Shown: positions 37,011-44,494, numbered from the stretch's first letter. The stretch is DNA of 59,069 nucleotides from Fibrobacter sp. (GCA_017649565.1 JAGCGO010000036.1:1-59069); one strand, 5' to 3'. Notes: generated by a model from the letters alone, not told the origin. Numbers and translations are program-made.

Positions 37011-37277
37011 ATGAACGTCACCCTGCTTACCGTTACCTTCCGCGACCCTATCGTGCGTTCGCTCGCAATGCGCGCCGCCGCCAACCACGACGAAGGTGGC
37101 TGGACCTGCAACACCGCGAGCGACGATCCCGCGAACCGCAAGTACCCGACAACAATCAACAGCCTCGATAACGCAGACGCAACAAAGACCGCGGCCGATA
37201 TTATCCGGTGGTTCGAAGAAGACTACGGGGAATCGCTCACGGACCACGGACTCGACGTGAAATACGAGGAGGTCTAA
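37011..37277 (+). CDS. Early-type small protein 3 of head-region island
   Basis: This 88-aa protein is not recognised. Two strands at the N-terminus, a polar Asn/Asp/Thr-rich middle and an acidic C-terminal helix (I-I-R-W-F-E-E-D-Y-G-E). GGAGGT lies upstream. Adjacent to proteins 2 and 4 with gaps of 2 bases each. Confidence 0.5.
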   Translation: MNVTLLTVTFRDPIVRSLAMRAAANHDEGGWTCNTASDDPANRKYPTTINSLDNADATKTAADIIRWFEEDYGESLTDHGLDVKYEEV

Positions 37278-37279
37278 CC

Positions 37280-37600
37280 ATGAACTTTTCCTTTTCTGAA
37301 TTCTGGACAGCCCTGCAGAAATGCCGCCAGATGAACGCCGATTTCAACGGCGGGTTCTTCTCGCTTGACGCCGCAGTGGAGCTCTACGCGCGCCTGCGCC
37401 TGGCCGACAGCCTCGAGGACGCCCTCGCGGAGCTTTCCGTTTCCGAAAACCCGAACACCGCGATCTGGACTGAATGCGAGAGCTGCTTTCTCGCCAAGGA
37501 GGCGAACGAGCAGGGCTTCGGCAGCGTCCTTGAATACGCCAGGACCTTCCCCGAATGCTACATGGTGGCGCCGGACCGTTGGCTCTTGAGGTGCGAATGA
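37280..37600 (+). CDS. Early-type small protein 4 of head-region island
   Basis: This 106-aa protein is acidic and helical with seven Cys spread along it (C-R-Q, E-C-E-S-C-F, E-C-Y, L-R-C). Not recognised. GGAGGT precedes the start. It ends just before late promoter P5, so the island is bounded by E4 and P5. Confidence 0.5.
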   Translation: MNFSFSEFWTALQKCRQMNADFNGGFFSLDAAVELYARLRLADSLEDALAELSVSENPNTAIWTECESCFLAKEANEQGFGSVLEYARTFPECYMVAPDRWLLRCE

Positions 37601-37607
37601 GCCCCCG

Positions 37608-37661
37608 ATTTGTAAGAATTTTGCAGAACCGCCGACCCGGACTGGCGGCGATTTAGTTTTA
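37608..37661 (+). promoter_or_regulatory. Late-type promoter P5 with spacer hairpin
   Basis: ATTTGTAAGAATTT (37608-37621), exactly 32 bp, then TAGTTTTA (37654-37661). The spacer contains CCGCC...GGCGG, so hairpin plus T-rich box can also terminate the upstream early island. Confidence 0.8.
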
Positions 37662-37682
37662 ACCGCAAATAACGAGGATTTT

Positions 37683-37922
37683 ATGGCAACTATTAATGAA
37701 CTCAAATCTAAGTATGGCGTAAATCATAATGACGCTGTACTTGGCGGATACAAACGCTGGAATGTCAAGGTTGAATTCACAGGCACTTCCGTTGAAAACG
37801 TCAGAGCGAAGGATTCTGCCGAAGCGGAAAGAATCGCCAAAAGGAATATTGTCGACCGGTGCTCAGGTGTGACAGGCAACACGAAGGTGTCAATTAAGCG
37901 TATGCAGACAGAGGAAGCATAA
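37683..37922 (+). CDS. Tagged small protein 2 (I-K-x-K-Y-G family)
   Basis: This 79-aa protein has the tag N-E-L-K-S-K-Y-G-V-N-H-N-D-A, then a strand-strand-helix body (V-K-V-E-F-T-G-T-S-V-E-N-V, A-E-A-E-R-I-A-K). The body is related to that of the copy at 44190. It is the first gene after P5. Confidence 0.55.
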   Translation: MATINELKSKYGVNHNDAVLGGYKRWNVKVEFTGTSVENVRAKDSAEAERIAKRNIVDRCSGVTGNTKVSIKRMQTEEA

Positions 37923-37960
37923 AATCGAAATCCCCGGCAATCAAGAAATAAGGAGCTCCC

Positions 37961-38212
37961 ATGACGAACATCGAAAGTATCAAGGCCAAGTACTAGTTCC
38001 AGGCAGACGCGAAACCGTCATCTACAAATGAAGCCTTGCGTAAAAAGGCACAATCTGCAATCGACACCCTTTACAAGGATGCGATGAAAGCAAGGGTGCT
38101 TGTTTCCGAATACAATAAGGCAATTGCAAAAACCGGAACCACCGCTCAGGTTATGGTTGATTTTCACGACATCCTGAACAATCTCAAGTCCGGTGCAAAC
38201 ACGAGGATTTAA
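37961..38212 (+). pseudogene. Tagged small protein 3 interrupted by TAG codon
   Basis: From ATG 37961 with an AAGGAG site the frame reads N-I-E-S-I-K-A-K-Y, then TAG at codon 12, then F-Q-A-D-A and a clean 70-codon helical body to TAA 38212. The family pattern K-Y-[GQ]...D-A continues across the stop. CAG to TAG is one change, and the sister gene at 38215 has Gln there. This looks like a recent nonsense mutation. Confidence 0.7.
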
Positions 38213-38214
38213 AC

Positions 38215-38406
38215 ATGCCAACGATCAGCGTCATCAAAACGAAGTATCAAAGCGACGCCGTGGAAGGCTCCCAGAAGGCGAAGGACGAGCGGGCAATCCG
38301 GGAAATGGGCCACAAGCTGGCAGCAATGAGAAACGAATACAAGAAGATGGCCGAGGCTTTTGCAAGGAAGTACGGAGACTCCAAGTTTACGAGGTTCCTC
38401 AAATAG
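38215..38406 (+). CDS. Tagged small protein 4 (I-K-x-K-Y family)
   Basis: This 63-aa protein starts I-S-V-I-K-T-K-Y-Q-S-D-A, then a basic helical body (Lys/Arg/Ala-rich). It follows the interrupted copy by two bases and ends just before promoter P6. A basic small body fits a DNA-associated internal head protein. Confidence 0.55.
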   Translation: MPTISVIKTKYQSDAVEGSQKAKDERAIREMGHKLAAMRNEYKKMAEAFARKYGDSKFTRFLK

Positions 38407-38410
38407 CCCA

Positions 38411-38464
38411 ATTTACAAGAATTTTCCTCTTGTGGCCCCGGACACGTTCCGGAGTTTATTTTTG
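38411..38464 (+). promoter_or_regulatory. Late-type promoter P6 with spacer hairpin
   Basis: ATTTACAAGAATTT (38411-38424), exactly 32 bp, then a perfect TATTTTTG (38457-38464). The spacer has a CCGGA...TCCGG hairpin. The box covers the GTG at 38464, so MuF starts at ATG 38473, eight bases on. Confidence 0.85.
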
Positions 38465-38472
38465 TGCCTGCA

Positions 38473-40065
38473 ATGACCTTCGCCGAATTCATACAGAACC
38501 TGCGCACCCTCCGGCTCAAGAAGAAGGGACAGCGCCACAAGATGAACCCCAACAAGTTCTACCCCTCGCAGGCCGAGCTGCAAACGCAGGAGGCGCTTTA
38601 CGAGGAATTGGGCAACTATGCCGACAAGCTAGAAAAGGCCGCGCAGAAGGGCGGCGTGGCTAGCGTTTACGCAGTTCCCGGCGCCGTCCCCGACGGGTTT
38701 CGCGAGGTTGTCGAGAACCTCGCCGAGCAGGTTTCCGAGTTTCAGATGCGATCCTTCGCCAGTTTCTCCGAGTTGACAGTGGGCGAGCGCTACTTTCCCT
38801 CCCAGGAGCACAAGGACCTGATCCTTTCGACCTGGACCGAGAATTTCGTGAACCAGTGCAAGTCCACGAACGAGGAAATGCGCAAGAAGGTAGCCGGGGT
38901 CGTTTCCGACGGCGTCCTGGAAGGCCGCAACCTCCGCGAGATGGTCAAGGAGATACAGAACACCTGCAGCGACTTCACCCGCAACAAGGCCGAGCTGATC
39001 GCCACGACGGAAGTTTCAAAGCTGAACACGGCCATCGCGAAGGATCAGAGCGAATCGGCCGGCATCAACTTCTACGAATGGGGTGCCGCGATGGACGGCC
39101 GCACCCGCGAGAGCCACGCCGTCATGGACGGCAAGATTTGCAAGTGGGGCGACGACGACCATTACTACAGATGGAGCGACCCGGACCCGAAAACGGGCAA
39201 GCGCAGGCTCGTCCGCACGCCGAGACCCGCAAACGCCTACAAGGGCGCACCCGGCACCGATTTCCGCTGCCGATGCATCGCCCTTCCGTATATCCCTGAG
39301 CTTGAAGACGACTACGCCGGGGAACGCGAGAACGGGACGGTACGAGGTGTCGTGCAGACGCAGGAGCACCCGGAAGCGTTAAGCCAGGAACAGATCGCGT
39401 TCCTGAACGAAATTAACGAAAGTCGCCTCATGATGGGCAAGTCGAGAAAGCCCGGAAACCGCGAGGCATACCTTCTCCGCAAGCGAGAGCAGGCCGACTA
39501 CGAACTTGAAATGGCGCGCGACTACGAATACCTCGCCAAGCGTCCGTTTGATGCCGAACTAAGCACCTTCTACAAGCTGTGGTGCCGCAAGGATGGCAGC
39601 GACAACCTCAACAGTTACCTTCTTGAAAAGAATCTGCTGCATTCTGCCGAAGAATCGCATCCGAGATACGACGAGCGCGAAAAGCGCATGAATGAGTACA
39701 TATCCGAGAACCCGCTAAAGAGAAACATGACGCTGTGGCGGTGCATGAGCCTTAATGCCGCGACTCTTGAAAACTACAAAAAGAAAAAGTCTATATTCTG
39801 TCCAGGTGTTGTCTCATTTTCCAAGAGCATGCAGCACGCAGCCAGCTACTACGACCCGAATTCAAAAAGCAAGGTCCCGTTCCTTATCAAGCTGGACGCA
39901 AAGAAAGACGACAAGGTTGCGCCTCCGTATCAGATCAAAAACGGAAAAATGATCGGATACCCAGAAGAATGCGAATTCAACGCGCCATCAAAATCCAAAT
40001 TAATAATAAAAAAAGAACGTTCTGTCGGAGAAGTTCTTATATTTGAGTGTACATTGGAGGCTTGA
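38473..40065 (+). CDS. MuF minor head protein fused to ADP-ribosyltransferase-like domain
   Basis: This 530-aa protein has an N-terminal MuF/SPP1 gp7 head-morphogenesis domain (to about residue 290), with T-E-V-S-K-L-N-T-A near 178 and the R-T-R-E-S-H...C-R-C-I-A pattern ending near 275. After a charged linker the C-terminal 115 residues show an R-S-E ADP-ribosyltransferase layout: T-L-W-R-C-M near 418, V-S-F-S-K-S near 445, and P-E-E-C-E-F near 498. MuF fused to toxin domains is an established polymorphic toxin class of temperate phages. The toxin may be carried in the virion. Confidence 0.75.
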   Translation: MTFAEFIQNLRTLRLKKKGQRHKMNPNKFYPSQAELQTQEALYEELGNYADKLEKAAQKGGVASVYAVPGAVPDGFREVVENLAEQVSEFQMRSFASFSELTVGERYFPSQEHKDLILSTWTENFVNQCKSTNEEMRKKVAGVVSDGVLEGRNLREMVKEIQNTCSDFTRNKAELIATTEVSKLNTAIAKDQSESAGINFYEWGAAMDGRTRESHAVMDGKICKWGDDDHYYRWSDPDPKTGKRRLVRTPRPANAYKGAPGTDFRCRCIALPYIPELEDDYAGERENGTVRGVVQTQEHPEALSQEQIAFLNEINESRLMMGKSRKPGNREAYLLRKREQADYELEMARDYEYLAKRPFDAELSTFYKLWCRKDGSDNLNSYLLEKNLLHSAEESHPRYDEREKRMNEYISENPLKRNMTLWRCMSLNAATLENYKKKKSIFCPGVVSFSKSMQHAASYYDPNSKSKVPFLIKLDAKKDDKVAPPYQIKNGKMIGYPEECEFNAPSKSKLIIKKERSVGEVLIFECTLEA

Positions 40066-40066
40066 T

Positions 40067-40315
40067 ATGCCATACACGGATGAAGAACTTGAAGAATTCC
40101 TGCAAAAGGACGAGGAAACGATCCGCCACGTGGTTGAGTACGTCCGTAAGCATCCTGTCAAGCTGAAACCCAAATTAAGTGAAATCCTCGACCCGGACAT
40201 TTATCGCATACATGCGATGTCGTACAACCGGCACAACCAAAACCGCGACAGCATCAAGATTAACTGGGAATTTCGAGACAAACGATTTGAAGAATTCCTC
40301 GGCGACGATTACTAG
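40067..40315 (+). CDS. Candidate immunity protein for MuF toxin
   Basis: This 82-aa acidic helical protein starts two bases after the MuF stop, with TTGGAGG at good spacing. It contains T-D-E-E-L-E-E-F-L near the start and W-E-F-R-D-K-R-F-E-E-F-L-G-D-D-Y at the end. A small gene directly after a polymorphic toxin is usually its immunity protein. It is also cut off from the next unit by promoter P7. No sequence family is recognised. Confidence 0.5.
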   Translation: MPYTDEELEEFLQKDEETIRHVVEYVRKHPVKLKPKLSEILDPDIYRIHAMSYNRHNQNRDSIKINWEFRDKRFEEFLGDDY

Positions 40316-40369
40316 AATTGCAAGAATTTTGCAAAAAGCCCCTGCCATGACGGCGGGGGCCTATTTTTT
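40316..40369 (+). promoter_or_regulatory. Late-type promoter P7 with spacer hairpin
   Basis: AATTGCAAGAATTT (40316-40329), exactly 32 bp, then TATTTTTT (40362-40369). The spacer GCCCCTGCC...GGCGGGGGC is a strong hairpin, and the box is its T-tract. ATG 40375 lies five bases downstream. Confidence 0.85.
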
Positions 40370-40374
40370 ATGCC

Positions 40375-41016
40375 ATGTCCGCGATACAGAGGCTTGTAAA
40401 CCAGATTAAGGCGATGGAAAGCAGGGCGAGAGACCTCGCCTCGCACGAGGTCCGTGTCGGCTGGGCGAACGAAGCCAAGGAACAGGCCAGGGCTAAACCG
40501 AAAGAAGAAGCGCTGGTCATCAACGCTGCAAGAAGGAAGGCGAAGAAGAAGGGAAAAGGGGAAATTGTCTCCAATTTCGACACCAACTTCATAGGGCCAG
40601 GGCAGCAGGCGGTAAGCCTCGCTCAGATAGCAAAGACGCTCTGCTATGGCCGTGAGTGCGGCGTTACGAAAAGCGGACATAAGTACGGCAGAATACCGCC
40701 TCGCGACTTTGTCAGGGTGTTGCAGGAAAAACACCTGAAAACCCTCAACAGGCTCGTTGCCGATGAAGTCGTCAAGAACGGATCCACGGTAAAGAATGTG
40801 GACCTTGAAAAAATAGGCGTTACTGCCAAAGGCCAGCTGCAGAGGGCCATGCGCGATTCGAACGAATACGACAAGAACGCGCCAATCACAATTCATGGCG
40901 GATGGATGGCGGACCCGAAAACGAAAAAGCCTTTTTATGTCGAACCGAAGGGGAGCGAAAGGCCGCTTATCAACACAGGCACGCTTATCAAGTCCGTCGA
41001 CTTTGAAATCAAATAG
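40375..41016 (+). CDS. Virion morphogenesis/neck-type protein
   Basis: This 213-aa basic protein has an I-P-P-R-D-F-V-R segment near residue 100, typical of HK97 gp10-like and Mu gpG-like head-tail completion proteins. A helical N-terminus and a C-terminal P-L-I-N-T-G-T-L-I-K-S motif also fit that group. Position before the capsid gene is unusual for a neck protein. Confidence 0.65.
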   Translation: MSAIQRLVNQIKAMESRARDLASHEVRVGWANEAKEQARAKPKEEALVINAARRKAKKKGKGEIVSNFDTNFIGPGQQAVSLAQIAKTLCYGRECGVTKSGHKYGRIPPRDFVRVLQEKHLKTLNRLVADEVVKNGSTVKNVDLEKIGVTAKGQLQRAMRDSNEYDKNAPITIHGGWMADPKTKKPFYVEPKGSERPLINTGTLIKSVDFEIK

Positions 41017-41030
41017 GAGTAGTTACGGGA

Positions 41031-41900
41031 TTGAAAATTGTAATCGCGAACATTTGGCTTATGGGGACCGGCGGCACCGAGTGCTGGTGCTGGGCCATGG
41101 CCGACGAACTGCGGCGCAGGGGCCACGACGTGGCGCTCTACACGCCGAATCCGGGCCGGTTCCTCGAACGCACCGGCCACAGGGTAGCCACCCCCGGCGA
41201 GTCCTTCGACCTCGTGCTCGACAATCACGGCGTTTCGCTCGGCAAGTTCGGCGGCGTCACGGTCCACACCTGCCACGGCGTCATTCCAGCAGAAAGCCCG
41301 ATGCCCACGGCAGACGCAAACGTGGCCGTTTCCAAGCGCGTGGCGAAGCGCTGGGGACTGAAGGACATCATCACGAACGGCGTGGATACGGACCGGTTCA
41401 GGAACATTACGGAACCAGGCGACTCACTGCGCCGCGTGCTCTCGCTCTGCAAGTCCAAAACCGCAGATGCGATGCTCGCGGAAGCCTGCCGCATCGCTGG
41501 TGTGGAACTGCGGACTACCTTCGGGCGGGAGTCCTTCGACGTGGAGAACGTGATAAACGGCGCCGACCTCGTAGTTGGCGTGGGCCGGTCCGTCCTGGAC
41601 GCCATGTCGTGCGCGAGGCCGGTGGTCTCCTTTGACGACCGCAGCTATTACGCCGTTCGGTTCCACGGCGGCGGCTATATCCGCAGGGACCAGTACCGCC
41701 TCGCCGCGGACGACAACTTCACGGGCGTTTCTACGGGCAAAAGCTGGGACGCGTCGTCGCTCGCCGGGGAACTGAAAAAATACAACCCCGCGGACGGGTA
41801 CAGGAACAGGCTGTGGATTCTCAAGAACCACTCCGTCGCCGCCTCCGCGGACAAGTACCTCAAGATTTACGGAGAAATATGCGGGAAAACGGAAAAATGA
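41031..41900 (+). CDS. Glycosyltransferase-like protein (GT4 type)
   Basis: This 289-aa protein begins (TTG start) with K-I-V-I-A-N-I-W-L-M-G-T-G-G-T-E, the nucleotide-sugar-binding Rossmann opening of GT4 enzymes, followed by A-D-E-L-R-R-R-G-H-D-V-A-L-Y. The C-terminal half has V-I-N-G-A-D-L-V-V-G-V-G-R-S-V-L-D-A-M-S near 185, like the GT-B acceptor/donor motif 'E-A-M-x-x-G'. It probably transfers sugar to a virion or cell surface component. First of three linked genes. Confidence 0.65.
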   Translation: MKIVIANIWLMGTGGTECWCWAMADELRRRGHDVALYTPNPGRFLERTGHRVATPGESFDLVLDNHGVSLGKFGGVTVHTCHGVIPAESPMPTADANVAVSKRVAKRWGLKDIITNGVDTDRFRNITEPGDSLRRVLSLCKSKTADAMLAEACRIAGVELRTTFGRESFDVENVINGADLVVGVGRSVLDAMSCARPVVSFDDRSYYAVRFHGGGYIRRDQYRLAADDNFTGVSTGKSWDASSLAGELKKYNPADGYRNRLWILKNHSVAASADKYLKIYGEICGKTEK

Positions 41901-42433
41901 AATGTGTCCTTGGCGTGCTCAAGTCGCCGGATGGCTTGCTGATAAGGGAGGAAATGCTCGAGTGGCTTTCGCCCCTTTACGAAGTCATCGAGGTGTGCCA
42001 GGACGTGCCGGGCGCCCTTTTCGAGTACCCGGCCCTCGCGCTCGCCTTCGAGATTGCCTCCAAGACGGACCGGCCTGTTCTCTACCTCCACACCAAAGGC
42101 GCTGCGTTCCCGACCGAGGTGCAGGGCGAAATCCGCGCAATGTGGAAAAACGAGCTCGGAATACCAGAAAGGGTCGCCAAGTACGTGGACCTCGCCGACG
42201 TGCCGATGCCGAGGCTTTCGACGCCGATCATGTCGCTGAACAAGGACACATGGTTCAACGCATTCTTCGTGAACCCTGCCGCAGGCCGCATCCTGCGCGA
42301 TACCGTGAAGCCGTCGGAAACACGCCACGTTTTCGAGTTCGTCGCACGAGACACCCCCGTGGATGTGGTCTCGCCGTTCGAACCGTGCGATGGCGTGCCG
42401 ATATTTACGCTCATGCGACGACTCGCGAAATAA
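41897..42433 (+). CDS. Glycosyltransferase-associated protein
   Basis: This 178-aa protein contains P-V-L-Y-L-H-T-K-G-A-A near residue 60 and 'MWKNELGIPERV', a pattern seen in surface-polysaccharide proteins that handle glycans. The usual full-length enzymes are longer. It has an ATGA overlap with the first glycosyltransferase. ATG 41897 is chosen for this coupling. Confidence 0.5.
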   Translation: MKCVLGVLKSPDGLLIREEMLEWLSPLYEVIEVCQDVPGALFEYPALALAFEIASKTDRPVLYLHTKGAAFPTEVQGEIRAMWKNELGIPERVAKYVDLADVPMPRLSTPIMSLNKDTWFNAFFVNPAAGRILRDTVKPSETRHVFEFVARDTPVDVVSPFEPCDGVPIFTLMRRLAK

Positions 42434-42463
42434 AAACCTTTCAACCATAGGAAAAACGGGAAT

Positions 42464-43549
42464 ATGAAAAAGAACGTTATCATCTTTCACTTGACGGACC
42501 GCGGCGCCTGTTCCTGGGTGCGCTTCCGTTTCATGGTCGGCCTGCTCGAAACAAACACCGGCGGCGAGCTTGTCCCCGTCATCAGCCCTTTCGAGGTAAT
42601 TGAACCCGACGTGCTCTCGCGCACCGCGGCCGTTGTGTTCGCCCGGCCAATGATCCAGCTCCACGGCGACCTGCTGGAGCGCTACAAGGCCAAGCGCGCG
42701 CAGTACGGGTTCAAGGTCTTTGCGGACTTCGACGACCTTCTCTGCGATATCGACGGCAAGAGCCCGATTCCCGAGTACAACAGGTTCAAGGCCTCGCCGT
42801 TCGAAATCGGCAAGGTTATGGAGCGCCATTGCGCGGGCCTTGACGGCATCACTGTGGCCTCGGAATATCTCAAGAACACGCTCGAGCGCCGTTTCGGGTG
42901 GGATAACGTGTCCGTCCTCCCGAATACGGTGCCTGGCTTCGCCTATGGCATGGCCCCGCGCGAGTCCGTGGAATCCGATATCGTCAAGCCGCGGGTGCTC
43001 TACGCCGGGTCCATGACCCATTTCAAGGAAGGCCACCTTGGCGACTTCGAGGGTCCCTGGGTGCCCTGGATGCGCGAGGCCGCAGGCAAGGGCGAAATCG
43101 ACCTCCATTGTTTCGGATTCTCGGCGCCGGAGTTTCTTTCCGACGTGCCGGTGACCTTGCACCCGTATGTACCCGCCGTGGCGTTCCCTGCCACCGTGGC
43201 CGCCATCAGGCCGGACATCTACCTTGCCCCCCTGCAGGACAACGAGTTCAACCGCTGCAAGAGTGACTTGAAGCTGCTCGAGGCTGCCGCCGTCGGCGCC
43301 GCCTTGCTCGGGTCGGAATTTAAGAATTCTCCCTACATGAAGGCCGTAGCCCTTTCCCGAATTTGGGAAGACTGCTCCGCAGAAGGGCTCGACTGCGTTG
43401 TCGATACGATATGCCAGAAGGACAACTTCAACGCCATTCTTCGGAATCAGCGCCAAATGATGCAGGCCGAAGGGCGCTATACCGAAAGCCGAGACTCCAT
43501 CATGCGTTTTCTGGGCGCCTACATGGGCGATGCCGTGTCCTGCACGTAG
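42464..43549 (+). CDS. Glycosyltransferase-like protein, 361 aa
   Basis: The N-terminus reads N-V-I-I-F-H-L-T-D-R-G-A-C-S-W-V-R-F-R, then F-K-V-F-A-D-F-D-D-L near 90. This D-F-D-D-L is characteristic of GT4-like proteins in phages and surface clusters. The C-terminal Rossmann domain has V-L-Y-A-G-S near 185 and S-D-L-K-L-L-E-A-A-A-V-G-A near 270. With its two upstream neighbours it may glycosylate the capsid or alter the host surface. Confidence 0.7.
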   Translation: MKKNVIIFHLTDRGACSWVRFRFMVGLLETNTGGELVPVISPFEVIEPDVLSRTAAVVFARPMIQLHGDLLERYKAKRAQYGFKVFADFDDLLCDIDGKSPIPEYNRFKASPFEIGKVMERHCAGLDGITVASEYLKNTLERRFGWDNVSVLPNTVPGFAYGMAPRESVESDIVKPRVLYAGSMTHFKEGHLGDFEGPWVPWMREAAGKGEIDLHCFGFSAPEFLSDVPVTLHPYVPAVAFPATVAAIRPDIYLAPLQDNEFNRCKSDLKLLEAAAVGAALLGSEFKNSPYMKAVALSRIWEDCSAEGLDCVVDTICQKDNFNAILRNQRQMMQAEGRYTESRDSIMRFLGAYMGDAVSCT

Positions 43550-43558
43550 GAAACCCGA

Positions 43559-43612
43559 ATTTATAAGAATTTAGCGAAAATGGGCTCCGGGCTTGTCCGG
43601 GGCCTATCTTTG
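43559..43612 (+). promoter_or_regulatory. Late-type promoter P8 with spacer hairpin
   Basis: ATTTATAAGAATTT (43559-43572), exactly 32 bp, then a perfect TATCTTTG (43605-43612). The spacer folds as GGGCTCCGGG/CCGGGGCC. ATG 43621 lies eight bases after the box, so the message is nearly leaderless. Confidence 0.88.
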
Positions 43613-43620
43613 TCTGCGAT

Positions 43621-43917
43621 ATGAGTACAGTCGCAGAAATCAAGTCTAAGTACGGCCTCTCTAACGATGGTGCAGTCGCAATCTCCGTGGACGTGGAAGC
43701 GCTCCGCGAAATGGCAAACAGCCTCCTTGAAGACGCCCAGTCCGTAGAACGCGACATGGCGAACGCAATGGAGAAAGAATACGCCACCAGGCGCAAGCAG
43801 CGCGTGGCAGGCCGCATCAAGGAACAGAAACGAAACGTCGATATGGCGAGGAAGTTCCTCGACGAAGTCGGCGCAATCCTTGACAGCGCAAACGAAACCT
43901 TGAAGAAGGCGAAGTAA
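43621..43917 (+). CDS. Tagged small protein 5 (I-K-x-K-Y-G family)
   Basis: This 98-aa protein has the tag A-E-I-K-S-K-Y-G-L-S-N-D-G-A. The body is a long charged helix (Glu, Arg, Lys, Ala). It is the first gene after P8 and is joined to the next by a one-base stop/start overlap. Confidence 0.55.
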   Translation: MSTVAEIKSKYGLSNDGAVAISVDVEALREMANSLLEDAQSVERDMANAMEKEYATRRKQRVAGRIKEQKRNVDMARKFLDEVGAILDSANETLKKAK

Positions 43918-44189
43918 TGGCTGCGAAAGACACTCTCAAGAACATGGCTACCGCAGCGGCGCTCGTCGCGATCCGCGAGAAGTACAAGCGCCCCGCACCG
44001 GAAAAGCCGAAGCCGGACGATTCCGAAAAGGAAACGGCCAAGCTGCTCGACGGCCTGCAGGCTGCCAAGCTCTCGCTCAACACCGGCATCGACCGCCTTA
44101 TCGCCCGCGCTTCCAAGGGCGGCTATTCTAATGCAGAACTTATCAAGACCACCGCGAAGCTGAACGCTCTCGCGAAGACAATGGGGTAA
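43917..44189 (+). CDS. Small helical protein beside tagged family
   Basis: This 90-aa protein has an Ala-rich helix, A-I-R-E-K-Y-K-R-P near residue 19 (a possible divergent form of the I-K-x-K-Y tag, displaced inward), a Pro/Lys linker and a helical C-terminus. It starts TAATGG after tagged protein 5. The remnant at 44190 follows in the same frame directly after its stop. Confidence 0.5.
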   Translation: MAAKDTLKNMATAAALVAIREKYKRPAPEKPKPDDSEKETAKLLDGLQAAKLSLNTGIDRLIARASKGGYSNAELIKTTAKLNALAKTMG

Positions 44190-44432
44190 ACAAAGACTGT
44201 TGACGAAATCAAGTCCAAGTACGGCGTAGCGCAGCAGAACGATGCAAGTGTCATGACGTTTTCTGTTCCTGTGACTTATTCCGGTCGAGATGTGGTTGTT
44301 GTAAAAGCAACCAATCCACAAGAAGCCGCAAAGGCCGCAGAGAAGCTGATTGAAGGTCGATTCCTTAAAGCTCCTTTAAAGTTCAGCTCCCTTAAAGCTG
44401 AAAATCCGAAACGTACCGGAGTATTTGGCTAA
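44190..44432 (+). pseudogene. Tagged small protein 6 lacking a start codon
   Basis: Directly after TAA 44187-44189 the same frame reads T-K-T-V-D-E-I-K-S-K-Y-G-V-A-Q-Q-N-D-A and continues with a strand-strand-helix body like tagged protein 2 to TAA 44432. There is no ATG, GTG or TTG before the tag. The first ATG lies after it, at codon 22. TAAACA could derive from TAATGACA by loss of TG, which would remove a coupled start. It may be expressed only by readthrough, or be dead. Confidence 0.6.
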
Positions 44433-44440
44433 ACCCCGCG

Positions 44441-44494
44441 ATTTATAAGAATTTCACGAAATCCCCTTTGCAGTAAGTGCAAGGCGTAGATTTG
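44441..44494 (+). promoter_or_regulatory. Late-type promoter P9 with spacer dyad
   Basis: ATTTATAAGAATTT (44441-44454), exactly 32 bp, then a perfect TAGATTTG (44487-44494). The spacer has CTTTGCA...TGCAAGG. It drives the protease/scaffold and capsid genes, with ATG at 44514. Confidence 0.88.

Noticed and set aside
37994..37996. Amber recoding (TAG as Gln) across the phage
   Set aside because: Many genes, including the neighbouring tagged gene at 38406, use TAG as their true stop, and no suppressor tRNA with CTA anticodon was found.
43316..43330. Late-type element in the 3' end of the third glycosyltransferase gene
   Set aside because: GGAATTTAAGAATTC is inside coding sequence and has no -7 box at the right distance.
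41867..43456. 529-aa - strand open frame
   Set aside because: Shadow of the glycosyltransferase operon, with Arg/His/Val-rich antisense composition.
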